From Gigaspora margarita (Eukaryota > Glomeromycota > Glomeromycetes > Diversisporales > Gigasporaceae): DNA of 64,000 nucleotides. The stretch covers positions 32,876 through 96,875 of the forward strand of contig WTPW01001564.1 of NCBI GenBank assembly GCA_009809945.1, read 5' to 3'. Positions 33,877 through 46,049 of this stretch are shown in pieces. Within the stretch, counting starts at the first letter, position 1. Each line of letters starts with the position of its first letter. The notes beneath the pieces are model-generated. The model did not search any database, was not told the DNA's origin, and saw only the letters and a program-made list of their open reading frames with translations. A program made the translations under genes and the position numbers.

Positions 33877-34171
33877 GACTTTCTGTGCCAGATTATGTCG
33901 ATCATTGTGGCGCAGATCCCTGATCCACAAATCGGATTTCAAGAATCAGGTGTAACGTAACACGATCAGTAAATTTCTCTAAAATCGCAAGAATCGGTAT
34001 AAAAAAACCATCTTTAGTGCTCTAACAAAAGTTTTCTCGAGTAAGGTTTTACTATATAGCCACCTAATTTCTAACTATATCCTAAATGTTAACCCTACCA
34101 TTAATGAATTTTACGAGGTTTAAAATTTTTTACTACGTCACAATGATCGACATAACCTGGCACAGAAAGTC
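33877..34171. mobile_element. MITE, mosaic-core copy 4, different ends
   Basis: Ends GACTTTCTGTGCCAGATTAT and inverted GACTTTCTGTGCCAGGTTAT, then GTCGATCATTGTG in both arms. The inner block GGATTTCAAGAATCAGGTGT is followed by AACGTAACACGATCAG, as in copy 1, but the terminal repeats are unrelated to copies 1-3. Confidence 0.82.
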
Positions 34172-34179
34172 GGGGAGCA

Positions 34180-34245
34180 AAATTAACGGGCCCAAAATGT
34201 GGGCCCAAATAGGCCCAAGCCCGGCCCGGCCCGTTACCTCCCTAT
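34180..34245. repeat. GGCCCAA word cluster
   Basis: AACGGGCCCAAAATGTGGGC and following GGCCCAAGCCCGGCCCGGCC form a short GC-rich word array, probably the end of another element. Confidence 0.45.
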
Positions 34246-34456
34246 TTCTCTAAACAAAATATTGTAGTACATTTTGTTTTTTGGGTATTCCGAATTGTGT
34301 TACATCAAATAGCGATTAATCATTGGGTAATTTGATATCAATCATCTATAGTTGGTGGTAGAATTAATTTTACAAATTAATACGGTTATGGACATGCCAT
34401 ATTTTTTTCCATAATTGCTGTGAGCCGTAATGCCGTAAAGTCGTAATGGCATAAAG

Positions 34457-34628
34457 TGTTCCGCATGGTTCGGACCGGGTGGGTATTTTTAAAGATCCGG
34501 ACCCGGTCCGAACGTTGATTCGGATCTAAAGTTAGGGACCGAACTCATATCACTTAGATCCAGGTCCGGTCCAGATCCATAAAATCTCTAAATTCGGATG
34601 CTATAGTTGACGAAGCCCTAGTACCTCG

Positions 34629-34662
<34 letters not shown>

Positions 34663-34925
34663 AGATTGCAGCTGTTTTCATAAATTCTGGGACACTTGAG
34701 CCGAATGATTTTCGCTAACCCGTGGCAAAGCCACAAAAAGGTTGTAAAAGTTTTATTAATAAATTAATACTGTTTAAATATATTTAAATAATAAATAAAT
34801 AAATTATATATTTACGAATTAAATTAGTAAATATATAATAATAAATTAAATTTTATATTTATGAAACAGCTGACATCAGCCAATAAGCAATCAATATTGT
34901 TCTAATAAGACTGGACCGGGTATTT
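34457..34925. repeat. GGACCGGGT/GATCCGG word array and poly(A)
   Basis: GATCCGGACCCGGTCCGAAC and related words (34465-34600) look like another word-repeat element end. A run of about 33 A (34629-34661) follows. The right boundary is unclear. Confidence 0.5.
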
Positions 34926-35057
34926 CCCGAAATCATACAGGGGAGTCCCCAAAATTCCGGGTCGGGATATGTCGGAGTGCATCGAAATCATGGTCGGCTG
35001 AATCGGAATCGATCAATTTTGCCCCAAGATCATAAAAAATTTTTACTAATAAATCAT

Positions 35058-36821
35058 CTGGGACCCGTAAAATTTTAGTTTTAAAAATTCAAATTTTTTT
35101 CTGATAATAACAAAAAATTTAGGCAAAATTTAGTTTAAATTTAATAAATTTTTGATTTAATTTAATAAATTTTAGATAAATTTTGACTTAAATTTGATAA
35201 AATTTTGATAAATTTTGATTTAATTTAAAGTTCATTCTTTTGAAGAATATATTATAAGAACAAAGCTTGCAATTTGATTTAATGCAATATAAAAATGATT
35301 AGAAATCAAATCGTACTAGTCACATCTCTAGATCACGGTATCAATATTCAATACAAACTAGTCAGGTTTTGTATAAAAGTTTTATTAAAAATAAAACACG
35401 TATCACTAGGGATAGTCAAATCAAAGTTCTTTTGATTTACTGCACAGGCTCGCACTATGGNNNNNNNNNNNNNNNNNNNNNNNNNNNNNNNNNNNNNNNN
35501 NNNNNNNNNNNNNNNNNNNNNNNNNNNNNNNNNNNNNNNNNNNNNNNNNNNNNNNNNNNNNNNNNNNNNNNNNNNNNNNNNNNNNNNNNNNNNNNNNNNN
35601 NNNNNNNNNNNNNNNNNNNNNNNNNNNNNNNNNNNNNNNNNNNNNNNNNNNNNNNNNNNNNNNNNNNNNNNNNNNNNNNNNNNNNNNNNNNNNNNNNNNN
35701 NNNNNNNNNNNNNNNNNNNNNNNNNNNNNNNNNNNNNNNNNNNNNNNNNNNNNNNNNNNNNNNNNNNNNNNNNNNNNNNNNNNNNNNNNNNNNNNNNNNN
35801 NNNNNNNNNNNNNNNNNNNNNNNNNNNNNNNNNNNNNNNNNNNNNNNNNNNNNNNNNNNNNNNNNNNNNNNNNNNNNNNNNNNNNNNNNNNNNNNNNNNN
35901 NNNNNNNNNNNNNNNNNNNNNNNNNNNNNNNNNNNNNNNNNNNNNNNNNNNNNNNNNNNNNNNNNNNNNNNNNNNNNNNNNNNNNNNNNNNNNNNNNNNN
36001 NNNNNNNNNNNNNNNNNNNNNNNNNNNNNNNNNNNNNNNNNNNNNNNNNNNNNNNNNNNNNNNNNNNNNNNNNNNNNNNNNNNNNNNNNNNNNNNNNNNN
36101 NNNNNNNNNNNNNNNNNNNNNNNNNNNNNNNNNNNNNNNNNNNNNNNNNNNNNNNNNNNNNNNNNNNNNNNNNNNNNNNNNNNNNNNNNNNNNNNNNNNN
36201 NNNNNNNNNNNNNNNNNNNNNNNNNNNNNNNNNNNNNNNNNNNNNNNNNNNNNNNNNNNNNNNNNNNNNNNNNNNNNNNNNNNNNNNNNNNNNNNNNNNN
36301 NNNNNNNNNNNNNNNNNNNNNNNNNNNNNNNNNNNNNNNNNNNNNNNNNNNNNNNNNNNNNNNNNNNNNNNNNNNNNNNNNNNNNNNNNNNNNNNNNNNN
36401 NNNNNNNNNNNNNNNNNNNNNNNNCCATAGTGCGAGCCTGTGCAGTAAATCAAAAGAACTTTGATTTGACTATCCCTGGTGATATGTGTTTTATTTTTAA
36501 TAAAAATTTTATACAAAACCTGACTAGTTTGTATTGAATATTGATACCGTGATCTAGAGATGTGACTAGTACGATTTGATTTCTAATCATTTTTATATTG
36601 CATTAAATCAAATTGCAAGCTTTGTTCTTATAATATATTCTTCAAAAGAATGAACTTTAAATTAAATNAAAATTTATCAAAATTTTATCAAATTTAAGTC
36701 AAAATTTATCTAAAATTTATTAAATTAAATCAAAAATTTATTAAACTAAATTTTGCCTAAATTTTTTGTTATTATCAGAAAAAATTTTGAATTTTTAAAA
36801 CTAAAATTTTACGGGTCCCAG
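35058..36821. repeat. long inverted repeat around the gap
   Basis: Arms of about 400 bp, starting CTGGGACCCGTAAAATTTTA on both strands, run up to the gap and end CACTATGG | gap | CCATAGTG. The arms are nearly identical (one N at 36668). They may be the two sides of one long palindrome or a scaffolding artefact. Confidence 0.88.
35461..36424. other. assembly gap (964 N)
   Basis: A run of N flanked by a perfect inverted repeat. Frames reported through the N run are meaningless. Confidence 1.
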
Positions 36822-37839
36822 GTATTAATGCTCCGAAGGTTCGATCCGAGGTCTGAATCCGAATCATCGGATTCACTCGGGTTACACAAAATACAAAATT
36901 TTTTGGACACCGCCAACTTACTAACTCATAAAGGAGGGTCCGTGTTGGAATATGTCGGAGTGTGGTCGGCCGGATCGGAATTGATCAATTTTGCCCCAAG
37001 ATCATAAAAAATTTTACTAATAAATCATATCCATTCATTAATTAAAAAATGCCCACGGCTTTAGAACCTACTAACTACTAAGGCTAAACGCCACCTATAT
37101 CCGACGCATCCGACCCGGAATTTTGGTGACTCTCCTGTAAAATTCCTAACTCACTATACAAGTCTTTATAAACATGATTTTTAATTGAAGAATTTGTTGT
37201 AGCACATTTAATGACAAATATGAAAAGCAGACAAACAGTTAAGAAACATGATTAATGACTCATGAAACTTTCACTTAAGGTATAACAGTTGTAATTACTA
37301 GATAATTCATATGCTCTTACATTATTAAATTCATTACCATCAGCATTCGCAATCATCAAACAATGTCATAGAAAATTAAGAGCCAAACTCTTCTTTTCCA
37401 ATTTTTTTAACATATAATCTATTAACATATACGAAGGCTCTAAGTTGAAATGCTTTCGTGCAATCATCAGTATCCTTATTTATACTTGCCATCTTTGTTG
37501 CTCCACATTATAAGCATTTTACTTCATTTTGTCATATTCATTATAATGTGCACACTTCCGTATTTAATTTCTCTTTATAATCATAAAATATTTTATTCAC
37601 ACTTTAAATAGAATGTAAATAACTTTTATGCTTACCGACTAAATTAATGGGAATGAAATACTTGTATGCCAAATAATTTTATAATGAGACATTACGGAAT
37701 TACTGCATTGCGTCATTACGACATTACAGCATTGCGGCATTACGGCATATAATATTTACGCTATGCCGTAATTAATTCTACCGTTGGTAAAATGCCGTAA
37801 TTGCCGTAATTTAATAATTCTACCACCAATACAATCATC

Positions 37840-38812
37840 ACGTGCCTGAAATTTTAAGATTAGATGTGCATTATCAAATGCCTTCAAAAGGTATTGATTT
37901 GCATTTGTGCCTTGCCGACAACTATCACAGATTTTATGATTGTTAAACTTTAGATCAATATACGTTTAATATGTAAACTATACAATTAACTTCTTTTAAA
38001 AAATTGAAAGTTCTTTTTTTAGAACCAGATATCTTTGAGTGTGACAATGTGGATTATTCACGTAATCTTGTATAATTGACTCGACACTATCAATTTTCAT
38101 ATAATATCAAACTATGGTTGCAAAAAATACAGCACTAAATTTTTCTCCGACAATTTTATTAATATAAGCAACTTATTAAAGGGAATTCATTAAAATATAC
38201 ATTCATAATTATTAATTATAAGTTAAAACGCCGTTACATAATTGTCAATTCTATATTTCTACTTGCATATCTTTAGAATGTCATGTCGTGAATACATGTC
38301 TGACAGCATGCTTCGCTCGTGTTATATTCATTACAAATATGCGCATTTTTCATACTTTCATACATTATACTATGCGATTTAAAACGTTATGTCAGGTGTA
38401 AATCATTTTCATTCTTACCTCTAAAAATGAAATTAATATTTATAACTTTAATACCTTATCAAACACTTAGATTAATAAATATTCTTTCTAAATTAATACG
38501 AAAAATAGAATGAAATTAAATAGTAAATCTTCATGAACTTGAATAACTTATTTTAATATTTAGATTCATAGAATGTTCTTTATACTGAGCGAATAAATTA
38601 AATGAAATTAAATAGTAAATACTTACATTAATAGCTCTTTATATTTCAGTCATATCATTTATGATTTTATTGTAAAGGATAATATTTCCCACGACTCTCA
38701 TTTCCCCATTTGTCTAATTCTTTAAGTTGTCACTTACCTTCCATAATTGTACTATCATAGCCGTGTTAATCTTACTTTAACAACTAATCATAAATTTAAT
38801 TGATAACAATCA
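37840..38812. other. AT-rich spacer
   Basis: No gene or clear repeat seen. Confidence 0.5.
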
Positions 38813-38820
38813 GTGGAGGT

Positions 38821-39811
38821 TATAGTTGGTGGTAGAATTAATTTTACAAATTAATACAGTTACGGCATTGCCGTATTTTTTGCCGTAATTGCTGTGAGCA
38901 GTAAAGCCGTAATGCCGTAATGCCGTAACCGTAATGCCGTAAAGCAGTAATGCCGTAATGCCGTAATGCAGAAATACTATATGCTATAATACCGTTAGTT
39001 AAAATGCTGTACTGCATTATGGTTTCCTTTAAATAATATACTATTAAATATTTTTCGAATTTGATTCTGTCGACTTCATTGATTTAGTACATGTAATGAC
39101 TATGAAAAAAAGGGGTTGTAGGTCTAGGTTTTATTTGACTTAAACGTCGTGATTTATTTTTTTGGTCAATTAGACCAGTCTATAAGTCATTGTTTCAGAA
39201 CATCTTTAGCGAGCTAATTGATCGTAAATGACATCATTGTTAACAGCATTTATGGCTTATATAAAATGATATATACCTACATACATACCAGTGATAGTAA
39301 ATGACCTGGTCATTTGAAAATTTTTTGAAATGACTAGTCATTTACTAGAGTCTTGAGGTCATTTGAGTAATTAACCCTGATACAGTGTTTTTATTATATT
39401 ACTTTTAACTTATTATCTTACTTCTAATTGCTCAAATGATCTAGTAAATGACTGGTCATTTCAAAAAAATTTCAAATGACCAGGTCATTTACCATCACTG
39501 ATACATACTGCTGCCGATTAATTAATGTAAATGAAATGCTTGTATGACAAATAACAACATATTCATCAGTTTCCGGTTTGGAGTGACTGGGTGTCACGTA
39601 GTTCCTTAATTATAACATTATAATATTATACTGTAGTTACGGTATCGCATTATTACAATATTGTGTTTGGCGGCATTACGGCATTACGGAATTGCGGCAT
39701 TGCGGCATTACGGTATTACGGCATATAATTTTAACGGCTAATGCCATAATTAATTCTACCACTAGTAAAATGCCGCAATTGCATAATTCAGTAATTCTAC
39801 CACCAACTATA
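38821..39811. mobile_element. 991-bp hAT-type element, GCCGTA family, copy 2
   Basis: A perfect 8-bp duplication GTGGAGGT (38813-38820, 39812-39819) flanks ends TATAGTTGGTGGTAGAATTA and its inverse. Arrays of GCCGTAATGCCGTAATG lie at 38880-38980 and the inverse at 39665-39725. A second hAT-type MITE is nested at 39289-39500. Confidence 0.92.
39289..39500. mobile_element. 212-bp hAT-type MITE nested in 38821-39811
   Basis: The 8-bp duplication ATACATAC (39281-39288, 39501-39508) flanks ends CAGTGATAGTAAATGACCTG and inverted CAGTGATGGTAAATGACCTG. AAATGACnnGTCATTT words recur inside. Confidence 0.92.
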
Positions 39812-39988
39812 GTGGAGGTGTTTTAATCATTATCTTGATTAAAAATAATTGATAATGCTATTAATAATTTGCTAACTAATAAATGATTATTAATGATAAA
39901 TTATTTATGGATAGCTAACGATAGTGTTTATAATCATTAAATACCCATAATCGGTAGCTAATAAATGATTATTATCAATAAATTATTT

Positions 39989-40035
39989 ACCGATATCCGG
40001 ATAACAAAAAACTTTTTTGTTATCAGGATATCGGT
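39989..40035. repeat. 47-bp hairpin
   Basis: ACCGATATCCGGATAAC faces GTTATCAGGATATCGGT around an A/T loop. Confidence 0.8.
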
Positions 40036-40806
40036 GATTGTACTCGATCAAAAAAAACGTTACTCGAGTAAACCCACGGGTTACTCGGATAATCAATAGA
40101 TATACCCGGGCATAAAATCTTACTCGTATACCCGAGTAAGCTGTCATGTGATTGGTTACAAGAGTTATTGTAGCCAATCAAATTTTACATTTGTTCGAGT
40201 TTTTGTTTGTGTAAAAATTCATATTATTCATATTATAAAATCTGTTCAGCAACATATAACAAGTGATTAAGTTATGGTATTTAAAAACCTTGTGTTTGAT
40301 GATTATTGATATCTGATTACCCGGGCATTATTTGGATAATCCATTACTCGGGTATATCTCCCGGGTATTACTTGGGTGAATCTACCCGAGTATTACTCGG
40401 GTGAATCTACCCGGGTATTACTCGCGTGAATCTACCCGGTTAGCTCTAGTCATTACCCGGTTAACCGATTAACCGCGGGTAACGAATACCCGACCCGGGT
40501 ATAATCTCTAATCCGGACTATCATCCTAGTACACATTTTCTGAGTGCTACTCCAACTAAGGGCGAAAGTAGGCATGTTAATTTCTCAAAGCGTGACCATA
40601 GAAATTGGATCTATACGCTCTTTTTTGATCATATACACCGAAATCTGAACGTATACACCTGGATCTGAACATATACACGATAATTTGGGTGTATACCCTC
40701 AAAATACATACATTAGGAATTTTTAAACAGATAAATATTGATTACTATCTAGGACTACTAATCGATTATAACACTTTCACTGATAAATATCAATATAGAT
40801 AGAAAT

Positions 40807-40925
40807 TGATAGTTAACAATTATCAATTTCTATCTATAACGATTTCTATCAACAGGGGTGTTACCAATCGATTTCTATTTATATCGATTTCTATCAACGG
40901 GGGTGTTACTAATCGATTCCTATCT
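40807..40925. repeat. ~48-bp tandem repeat
   Basis: ATCGATTTCTATnTATATCG and ATTTCTATCAACnGGGGTGT repeat two to three times. Confidence 0.75.
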
Positions 40926-41733
40926 ATATTACTACAGAACCGGACAGCAAAAAACATCCAGTTTGTTTTTTAAACCACTAAATTTTGAGATTTATAATCT
41001 GATTGACTAATTTTGCTGTAACGAACCCTGATTGGTTAAAAATCCTATGCAAACTTTTTTTTATATTAAATACCAAAATTTTGATTATATATAAACATTA
41101 AACTCTAATAGCTTTTTAATTGTATAATAAAAAATAATTTATCTAAAAGAATTTTAGTCTAGACTAAAAGCAACAAATCTGTAAAACAGATTTTTTTAAA
41201 AATTATTTGTTTTTGAGTAATAAGCATTTTTTTTATTATATATAAAAAGTGAATGTTTTTTGTAAAGATTATTCTGGGTCGGGTATTGGCAGGTTACCCA
41301 CAGTTTATCAGTTAACTGGGTAATGACTATAGCTAACCGGGTAGAATAACCTAAGTAATACTCAGGTAGATTCATCTGAGTAATACCTGGGTAGATTTAT
41401 CCAAGTAATACCCAAGTAGATTTACCCAAGTAATACCCAGATAGATATATCTGGGTAATATCCAAATAGGAATATCCAAATAATGCCCAGGTAATCAGAT
41501 ATCAAAATGAATTGTAATTAATAAGTGTATCAAACATAAGGTTTTAAATACTATAACTTAAATCACTTGTTATATGTTGCTGCCAGATTTTATAATATAA
41601 GTAATATGAATTTTTATACAAACAAAACTCAAACAAATATAAAATTTGATTGGCTACAATAATTCTTGTAACCAATCACATTACAGCTTACTTGGATATA
41701 CAAGTAAGATTTTATGCCTGGGTATATCTATTG

Positions 41734-42089
41734 CAGTCTCAGATATTACTAAATTTGAATGATGCAAATCACTCCCTTTTTTGTACATTTAAAAATTCTT
41801 AACACTTCCATTTAAGTCTATACCTATTCTAAACTAGTCTATAGGGCTAAATTTATACCAATTATCATTATTTACTAATATGGTAAACAATCACCTTATA
41901 AAGCTTCTGGGATTACAAGGGATCCCTAGACTATATATTTATAAGACTATTTATATTAAAACTATTTCAAAAATTTATTATTGACATGCCTATAATTCTA
42001 CTACTAGCTATTTTAATATATAAATTGAATTTAGAGTATTCTTTACTATATTATAAATCAATTTCTATATTTGATAATATCTGTAACTG
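41734..42089. mobile_element. 356-bp element nested in the foldback right arm
   Basis: Ends CAGTCTCAGATATTAC and inverted CAGTTACAGATATTATC; 5-bp duplication TATTG (41729-41733, 42090-42094). Comparison with the intact left arm (CAATAGATATACCC reads straight through) confirms an insertion here. Confidence 0.85.
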
Positions 42090-42289
42090 TATTGATTACC
42101 TAAGTAACCCATGGGTTTACTTGCTAGTTAACCAAATATATTATTTGACTGAGTACAATCACTAGTTAGATAGTGGACCAGAAATAAGTCTTTTATTTTG
42201 ATTATATTTTTTAATATAGTTTTGATTTTTAATTAAGAACATTTCTAAATACCATCCAGAATGATATTATTAAATATCATCTCTAGCAT

Positions 42290-42575
42290 TAGGGTTCCTC
42301 AAATTCAAATCAATTCAAATATTGGGTCAATTTGAATTTGATCAAATCAAATTGACTCTAATTTGAATTTGATTTGATTCAAATATTTGGATTTGAATTT
42401 GATTTGAATTTGAATTTTTAATAGTAATTTTCAAATCAAATCAAATATTTGTCAAATCAAATCAAATTTGGTCAGATTTGAATTTGATCAAATCAAATAT
42501 AGTCAAATTTGAATTTGAATTTGATCAAATATTTGATTCAAATATTTGAAGATCAAATCAAATTGCAGAACCCTA
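42290..42575. mobile_element. 286-bp hAT-type MITE made of CAAATTTGA words
   Basis: A perfect 8-bp duplication TCTAGCAT (42282-42289, 42576-42583) flanks ends TAGGGTTC and GAACCCTA. The whole interior is built from TTTGAATTTGATCAAAT words in both directions. Confidence 0.92.
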
Positions 42576-42599
42576 TCTAGCATACTATTGTATCACATG

Positions 42600-43105
42600 A
42601 TCATTGATCTGTATAAATTTACCAATTACATCACATATATAACAATTTCACAGATTATAGTATGTACAATGCAGTTTAACATAGTTCAATAATATTTAAA
42701 AAACATTGTTTATTATCCTTTGCTTTGCAAAGGATAGTTTATACTTTCACTATAGCTATCACCTCTATTACGGTATTTTTATTTTACTAAAGAATAGGAA
42801 AAACCCTACTAACTAACTTGATAAACATTGTTTAATGATATCAAAAAAGAAAAGATGCCAAGAACCATATCAAAAATAATATCACCTCCAATAATAACAA
42901 AATGGTTACCACAAAGGGAACACAAATAATGGCAACACCTACTTATAACATTATACAAAAATGATACTAATGACAACTACAGAAAGAAAGTGGAAAGGTT
43001 AAATATGCTCTAAATAAAAAGCACAGAGTAAATTAAATGACAAAATCCACTCCCAAAAGCATAATTGCAGCATAAAAACAAATGGCATAAAATTGAAATC
43101 AACGA
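42600..43105. other. AT-rich spacer
   Basis: No gene seen. Confidence 0.5.
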
Positions 43106-43108
43106 TTA

Positions 43109-43639
43109 GAGGGCATCCATAAATAATGTTATGTACCCTACATAGTAGCTCTTGACCCCCCTCTACTATAAAAAAAATTTTAAAAATCCGTATATTTACA
43201 TATAAAATTTTACAGAACTTGAATATATTGTGATCCAGTGGTCCAATCTGAATGATTTTGGTACCATTCGATTCGTCTCTATGAGACTAATCCAATGGCA
43301 CCAAAATCATTTCATTTGGGTTACTAGATCACGTTTTATTAACGAAATACTATTGATTTTATAGTAATTTTATAAGAAAACATAATAACCAATAGTATTT
43401 CGTTAATAAAACGTAATCCAGTAATCCAAATCAAATGATTTTGGTACCATTCGAATCCTCTCCTCGAGATGATTCGAATAGTACCAAAATCATCCAATTT
43501 GGACTACTGGATCAAGTTTTAGACAAATTTTTATAAAAAAATTGTGTTATGTTAGAGGGGACCCCCCTACATATTGGAAAATTGTTATATTTTGGGTGAC
43601 CCCCCCTCCTCAAGCATAACATTATTTATGGATACCCCC
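43109..43639. mobile_element. 531-bp PIF/Harbinger-like element
   Basis: TTA duplication (43106-43108, 43640-43642) with ends GAGGGCATCCATAAATAATG and inverted GGGGGTATCCATAAATAATG. A 3-bp TTA target is typical of PIF/Harbinger. Inside are two copies of the conserved stem-loop (GATTTTGGTACCATTCGAAT and inverse, about 43250-43312 and 43437-43497), separated by a second palindrome (CGAAATACTATTG / CAATAGTATTTCG). Confidence 0.85.
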
Positions 43640-44337
43640 TTACAGAAAGAACATACAATAAAGAAAAAAATATACTAGCAGCACATGATTTCTATTACAG
43701 CAACAACACTAAAACAAGCGGTACAAAACTGAAACCAACGATTATGAAAAGAACAGTAGAGGTTAAACATGCAACAACAAAGGAATCCACCTCAAGACAA
43801 CACAAATAATGTGATACAAAAATAACAAAATCCACTTAAAGACAACACAATAATCACAATAATGTGATACCTACCACAGCAGTGGAACCAAAGCAAGCAA
43901 TGCAAACTGAAACCAAAAGAAAATATAAAAAGTTAGAAATGCAATAGCAAGAAAAAACACTAGCAAAATCAGAAGTAAATTGAAAGGCAGCAATACATAA
44001 AAGCAATTCAAATGCATAATGACAATACCTACCTATAAGACGACATGGCACCTATAATGATTCCATTAATGATGACTTCTGTAATAGCTCAAACAATGAC
44101 TCCAACAATAACAGCTTCAATAACGACATCATTACTACATTAACGGTTAAATAAAAAGAAAAAAAAAGACATATGTATGCTAGAATAAAAAAAAAGAAAA
44201 GGATCAATTATCATAAATGATTATCGATCATTTATATGTCAGATGATCATTAACAACATCATCCAAGATGATTTTAAGAAAACTTCTTTAATTAAATAAA
44301 AATAATGCAATATTTAATACAATTTACAATATGTATA
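43640..44337. other. A-rich low-complexity spacer
   Basis: Resembles the CAATAACAC-rich sequence near 12 kb. No gene supported. Confidence 0.45.
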
Positions 44338-45783
44338 CAACTATTAATATAGGCCAATTTGTTGGAATTAGTAATAACTTTTGAAGTTGTTGGACAAATT
44401 GGGTTTGTTGTTTTTTTTGAGATAAACTGTGCAATTTACAATATGTATACAACTATTAATATAGGCTAATTTGTTGGAATTAGTAATAACTTGTAACATA
44501 TCATCTGAGTTTTAACTCCAAAATCAACCAATTATAATTGAGAATTATCAAAAAATTTTACATTTAAAATTAGAGAATTCTAATATACACCACAGGTGAT
44601 TATCACCTGTAGTACAGTAGCCAATCAAAATTTAGGATCAGGTGTAACATGTAAATCAATTTTTGTGTAACAAAAACAAAATAAACAAAGAATTTTTAAA
44701 AAAATTGCTTCTAACCAAGAAATTTGTCTATGAAGCTACTTTTTTTTATGCAAAAAAAAAATTCTTTGCAAAATTTTACTATATATAAAGCACCTTTCTA
44801 ATTCCTAACCCTTACCCTAACCCTAACATTAAAGAGGTTAGTTTTTGTTTTGATAAAAATAATTTATTTTTATTTATGCATTGTAGATCATAGGTGATAA
44901 TCACCTATGGTGAACATTATATTATTTCTTTAAAATTATTTTAAAATAAATTTTTATAAAAACAGCCTTTTAAACTAACTTTGTACTTTTAATTAAATAA
45001 GTAAAAAATTATGAGATTTACTTATTTCAAAAGTATGTTTAAAAGGCTATATTTTAAAAAAATTTGCTTCTGAATTCATTCTTGATTGTTACCAACCAAT
45101 CAAATAATGGCAAACCAATCCTAAAATACCCAAATATATTAACAAATAGTAAAAGTACTTCTTTTAACAACTTAGTATAGTTGTTTTATTCAATTTTTTT
45201 GTTTTTTATCTTGTCTAGAAGCTATAAACCACTTTTTTAGTTGTATACAAGTGCTTTATTTGTTAGTTTTCAACATTACTTAGGAACAAAAATTTGTGTA
45301 ACTTTTGGTTCAAAAAAGTCCCAAAAATCAAAGCCAGCTGATATAATATACTAGTCTATTTTAAATATTTCATTACCAAAATAATCTTTTCAATAAGATG
45401 ATTCTAACAAGCCCAAAATTATTAAAATCCAATTTATAGGATCTTAAGATTCATATAGATTAATTATAATTTAATTATTATAACTAATTTTAATCAATAA
45501 AATTGCAAATAAATATTTGTATAACCCATTTATTTGGTTTTTATTAAAAACCAATTAAAATATTACACAAACATTTATTTTAGGCAATTTTATTGATTAA
45601 AAATTAGTTATATTAACAGTTAATTAAAATTTTAATTAAACTGTATGAATCTTAAGATTCTGTAATTGGATGTTAATGATTTTGGGCTTGTTAGAATCAT
45701 CTCATTGAGGAGATTATTTTGGTAATAAAATAGCCAGTATATTAAAAGTTATTACTAATTCCAAAATTGACCCATATGCTAAT
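44338..45783. mobile_element. 1.4-kb inverted-repeat element, CpG-free
   Basis: Left TTGGAATTAGTAATAACTT (about 44361, duplicated near 44475) faces the inverse AAGTTATTACTAATTCCAA at 45745-45763. Inner arms (45370-45440 against 45675-45735) carry ATTACCAAAATAATCT and the GATTTTGGGCTTGTTAGAAT version of the stem-loop. No CpG occurs from 44227 to 45902. A MITE is nested at 44588-44912. Confidence 0.75.
44588..44912. mobile_element. MITE, mosaic-core copy 5, third kind of ends
   Basis: Ends CACCACAGGTGATTATCACC and inverted CACCATAGGTGATTATCACC. Next to the left end is AGCCAATCAAAATTTAGGAT followed by CAGGTGTAACATG. Next to the right end is CTTACCCTAACCCTAACATT. Ends differ from copies 1-4. Confidence 0.85.
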
Positions 45784-46049
45784 ACAATAAATTTGAATTT
45801 GGAAATATAACTCTAGTTTATTCATTTGATTTGTTCTTGTGATCTTTGATAAATTTTATCTATAACAAGCAGTTGGTTCTGCAGTTCTGGCCACAAAAAA
45901 GTTCGCTATAAAAAACTACTACTTTTCTTAAGAAACTATACTTTTTTTACACAGTATATAAAATTCAAAAATTTTAGCTCATTATAAGAAAGTTGTCTGA
46001 ATATATTTTATTATAATGTTTATATGACATGGTTTTTGTTTATAATTTC

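Larger units (their letters stand above)
34938..37137. mobile_element. TA-flanked element containing hairpin and gap
   Basis: Ends CAGGGGAGTCCCCAAAATTC and inverted CAGGAGAGTCACCAAAATTC, then CGGGTCGG in both, flanked by TA (34936-34937, 37138-37139). A segment of about 90 bp starting ATATGTCGGAGTG occurs in the same direction on both sides (about 34968-35057 and 36950-37028) around an inner hairpin. Confidence 0.82.
34347..37831. mobile_element. 3.5-kb hAT-type element, GCCGTA family, copy 1
   Basis: A perfect 8-bp duplication CAATCATC (34339-34346, 37832-37839) flanks ends TATAGTTGGTGGTAGAATTA (left) and, inverted, TATTGGTGGTAGAATTA (right). TGCCGTAATG words are near the left end and ATTACGGCAT words near the right. 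The stretch 37140-37690 is an inverted relative of 17950-18440. It contains a TA-flanked element, a long hairpin and an assembly gap. Confidence 0.85.
40034..42162. mobile_element. large foldback with arms of unequal CpG content
   Basis: GTGATTGTACTC (40034) faces GAGTACAATCAC (ends 42162). Inside, both arms carry GATATACCCGGGCATAAAAT-like, GATTGGTTACAA and GATTACCCGGGCATTATTTG-like segments, and a run of ACCCGAGTATTACTCGGGTG words at 40370-40500 mirrored at 41276-41480. The left word run (40320-40506) has 17 CpGs and its mirror only two; most lost sites read TG or CA. The right arm is split by an element at 41734-42089. Confidence 0.88.

Noticed and set aside
33195..33879. Exact 8-bp target duplication for the TAGGGTGTCC element
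   Set aside because: Flanking octamers GTCTAGAC and GGGTTGAC agree at only five positions, so the duplication is not claimed.
35369..36516. Frames of 335-353 codons across the gap
   Set aside because: They consist of N codons; artefacts of the assembly gap.
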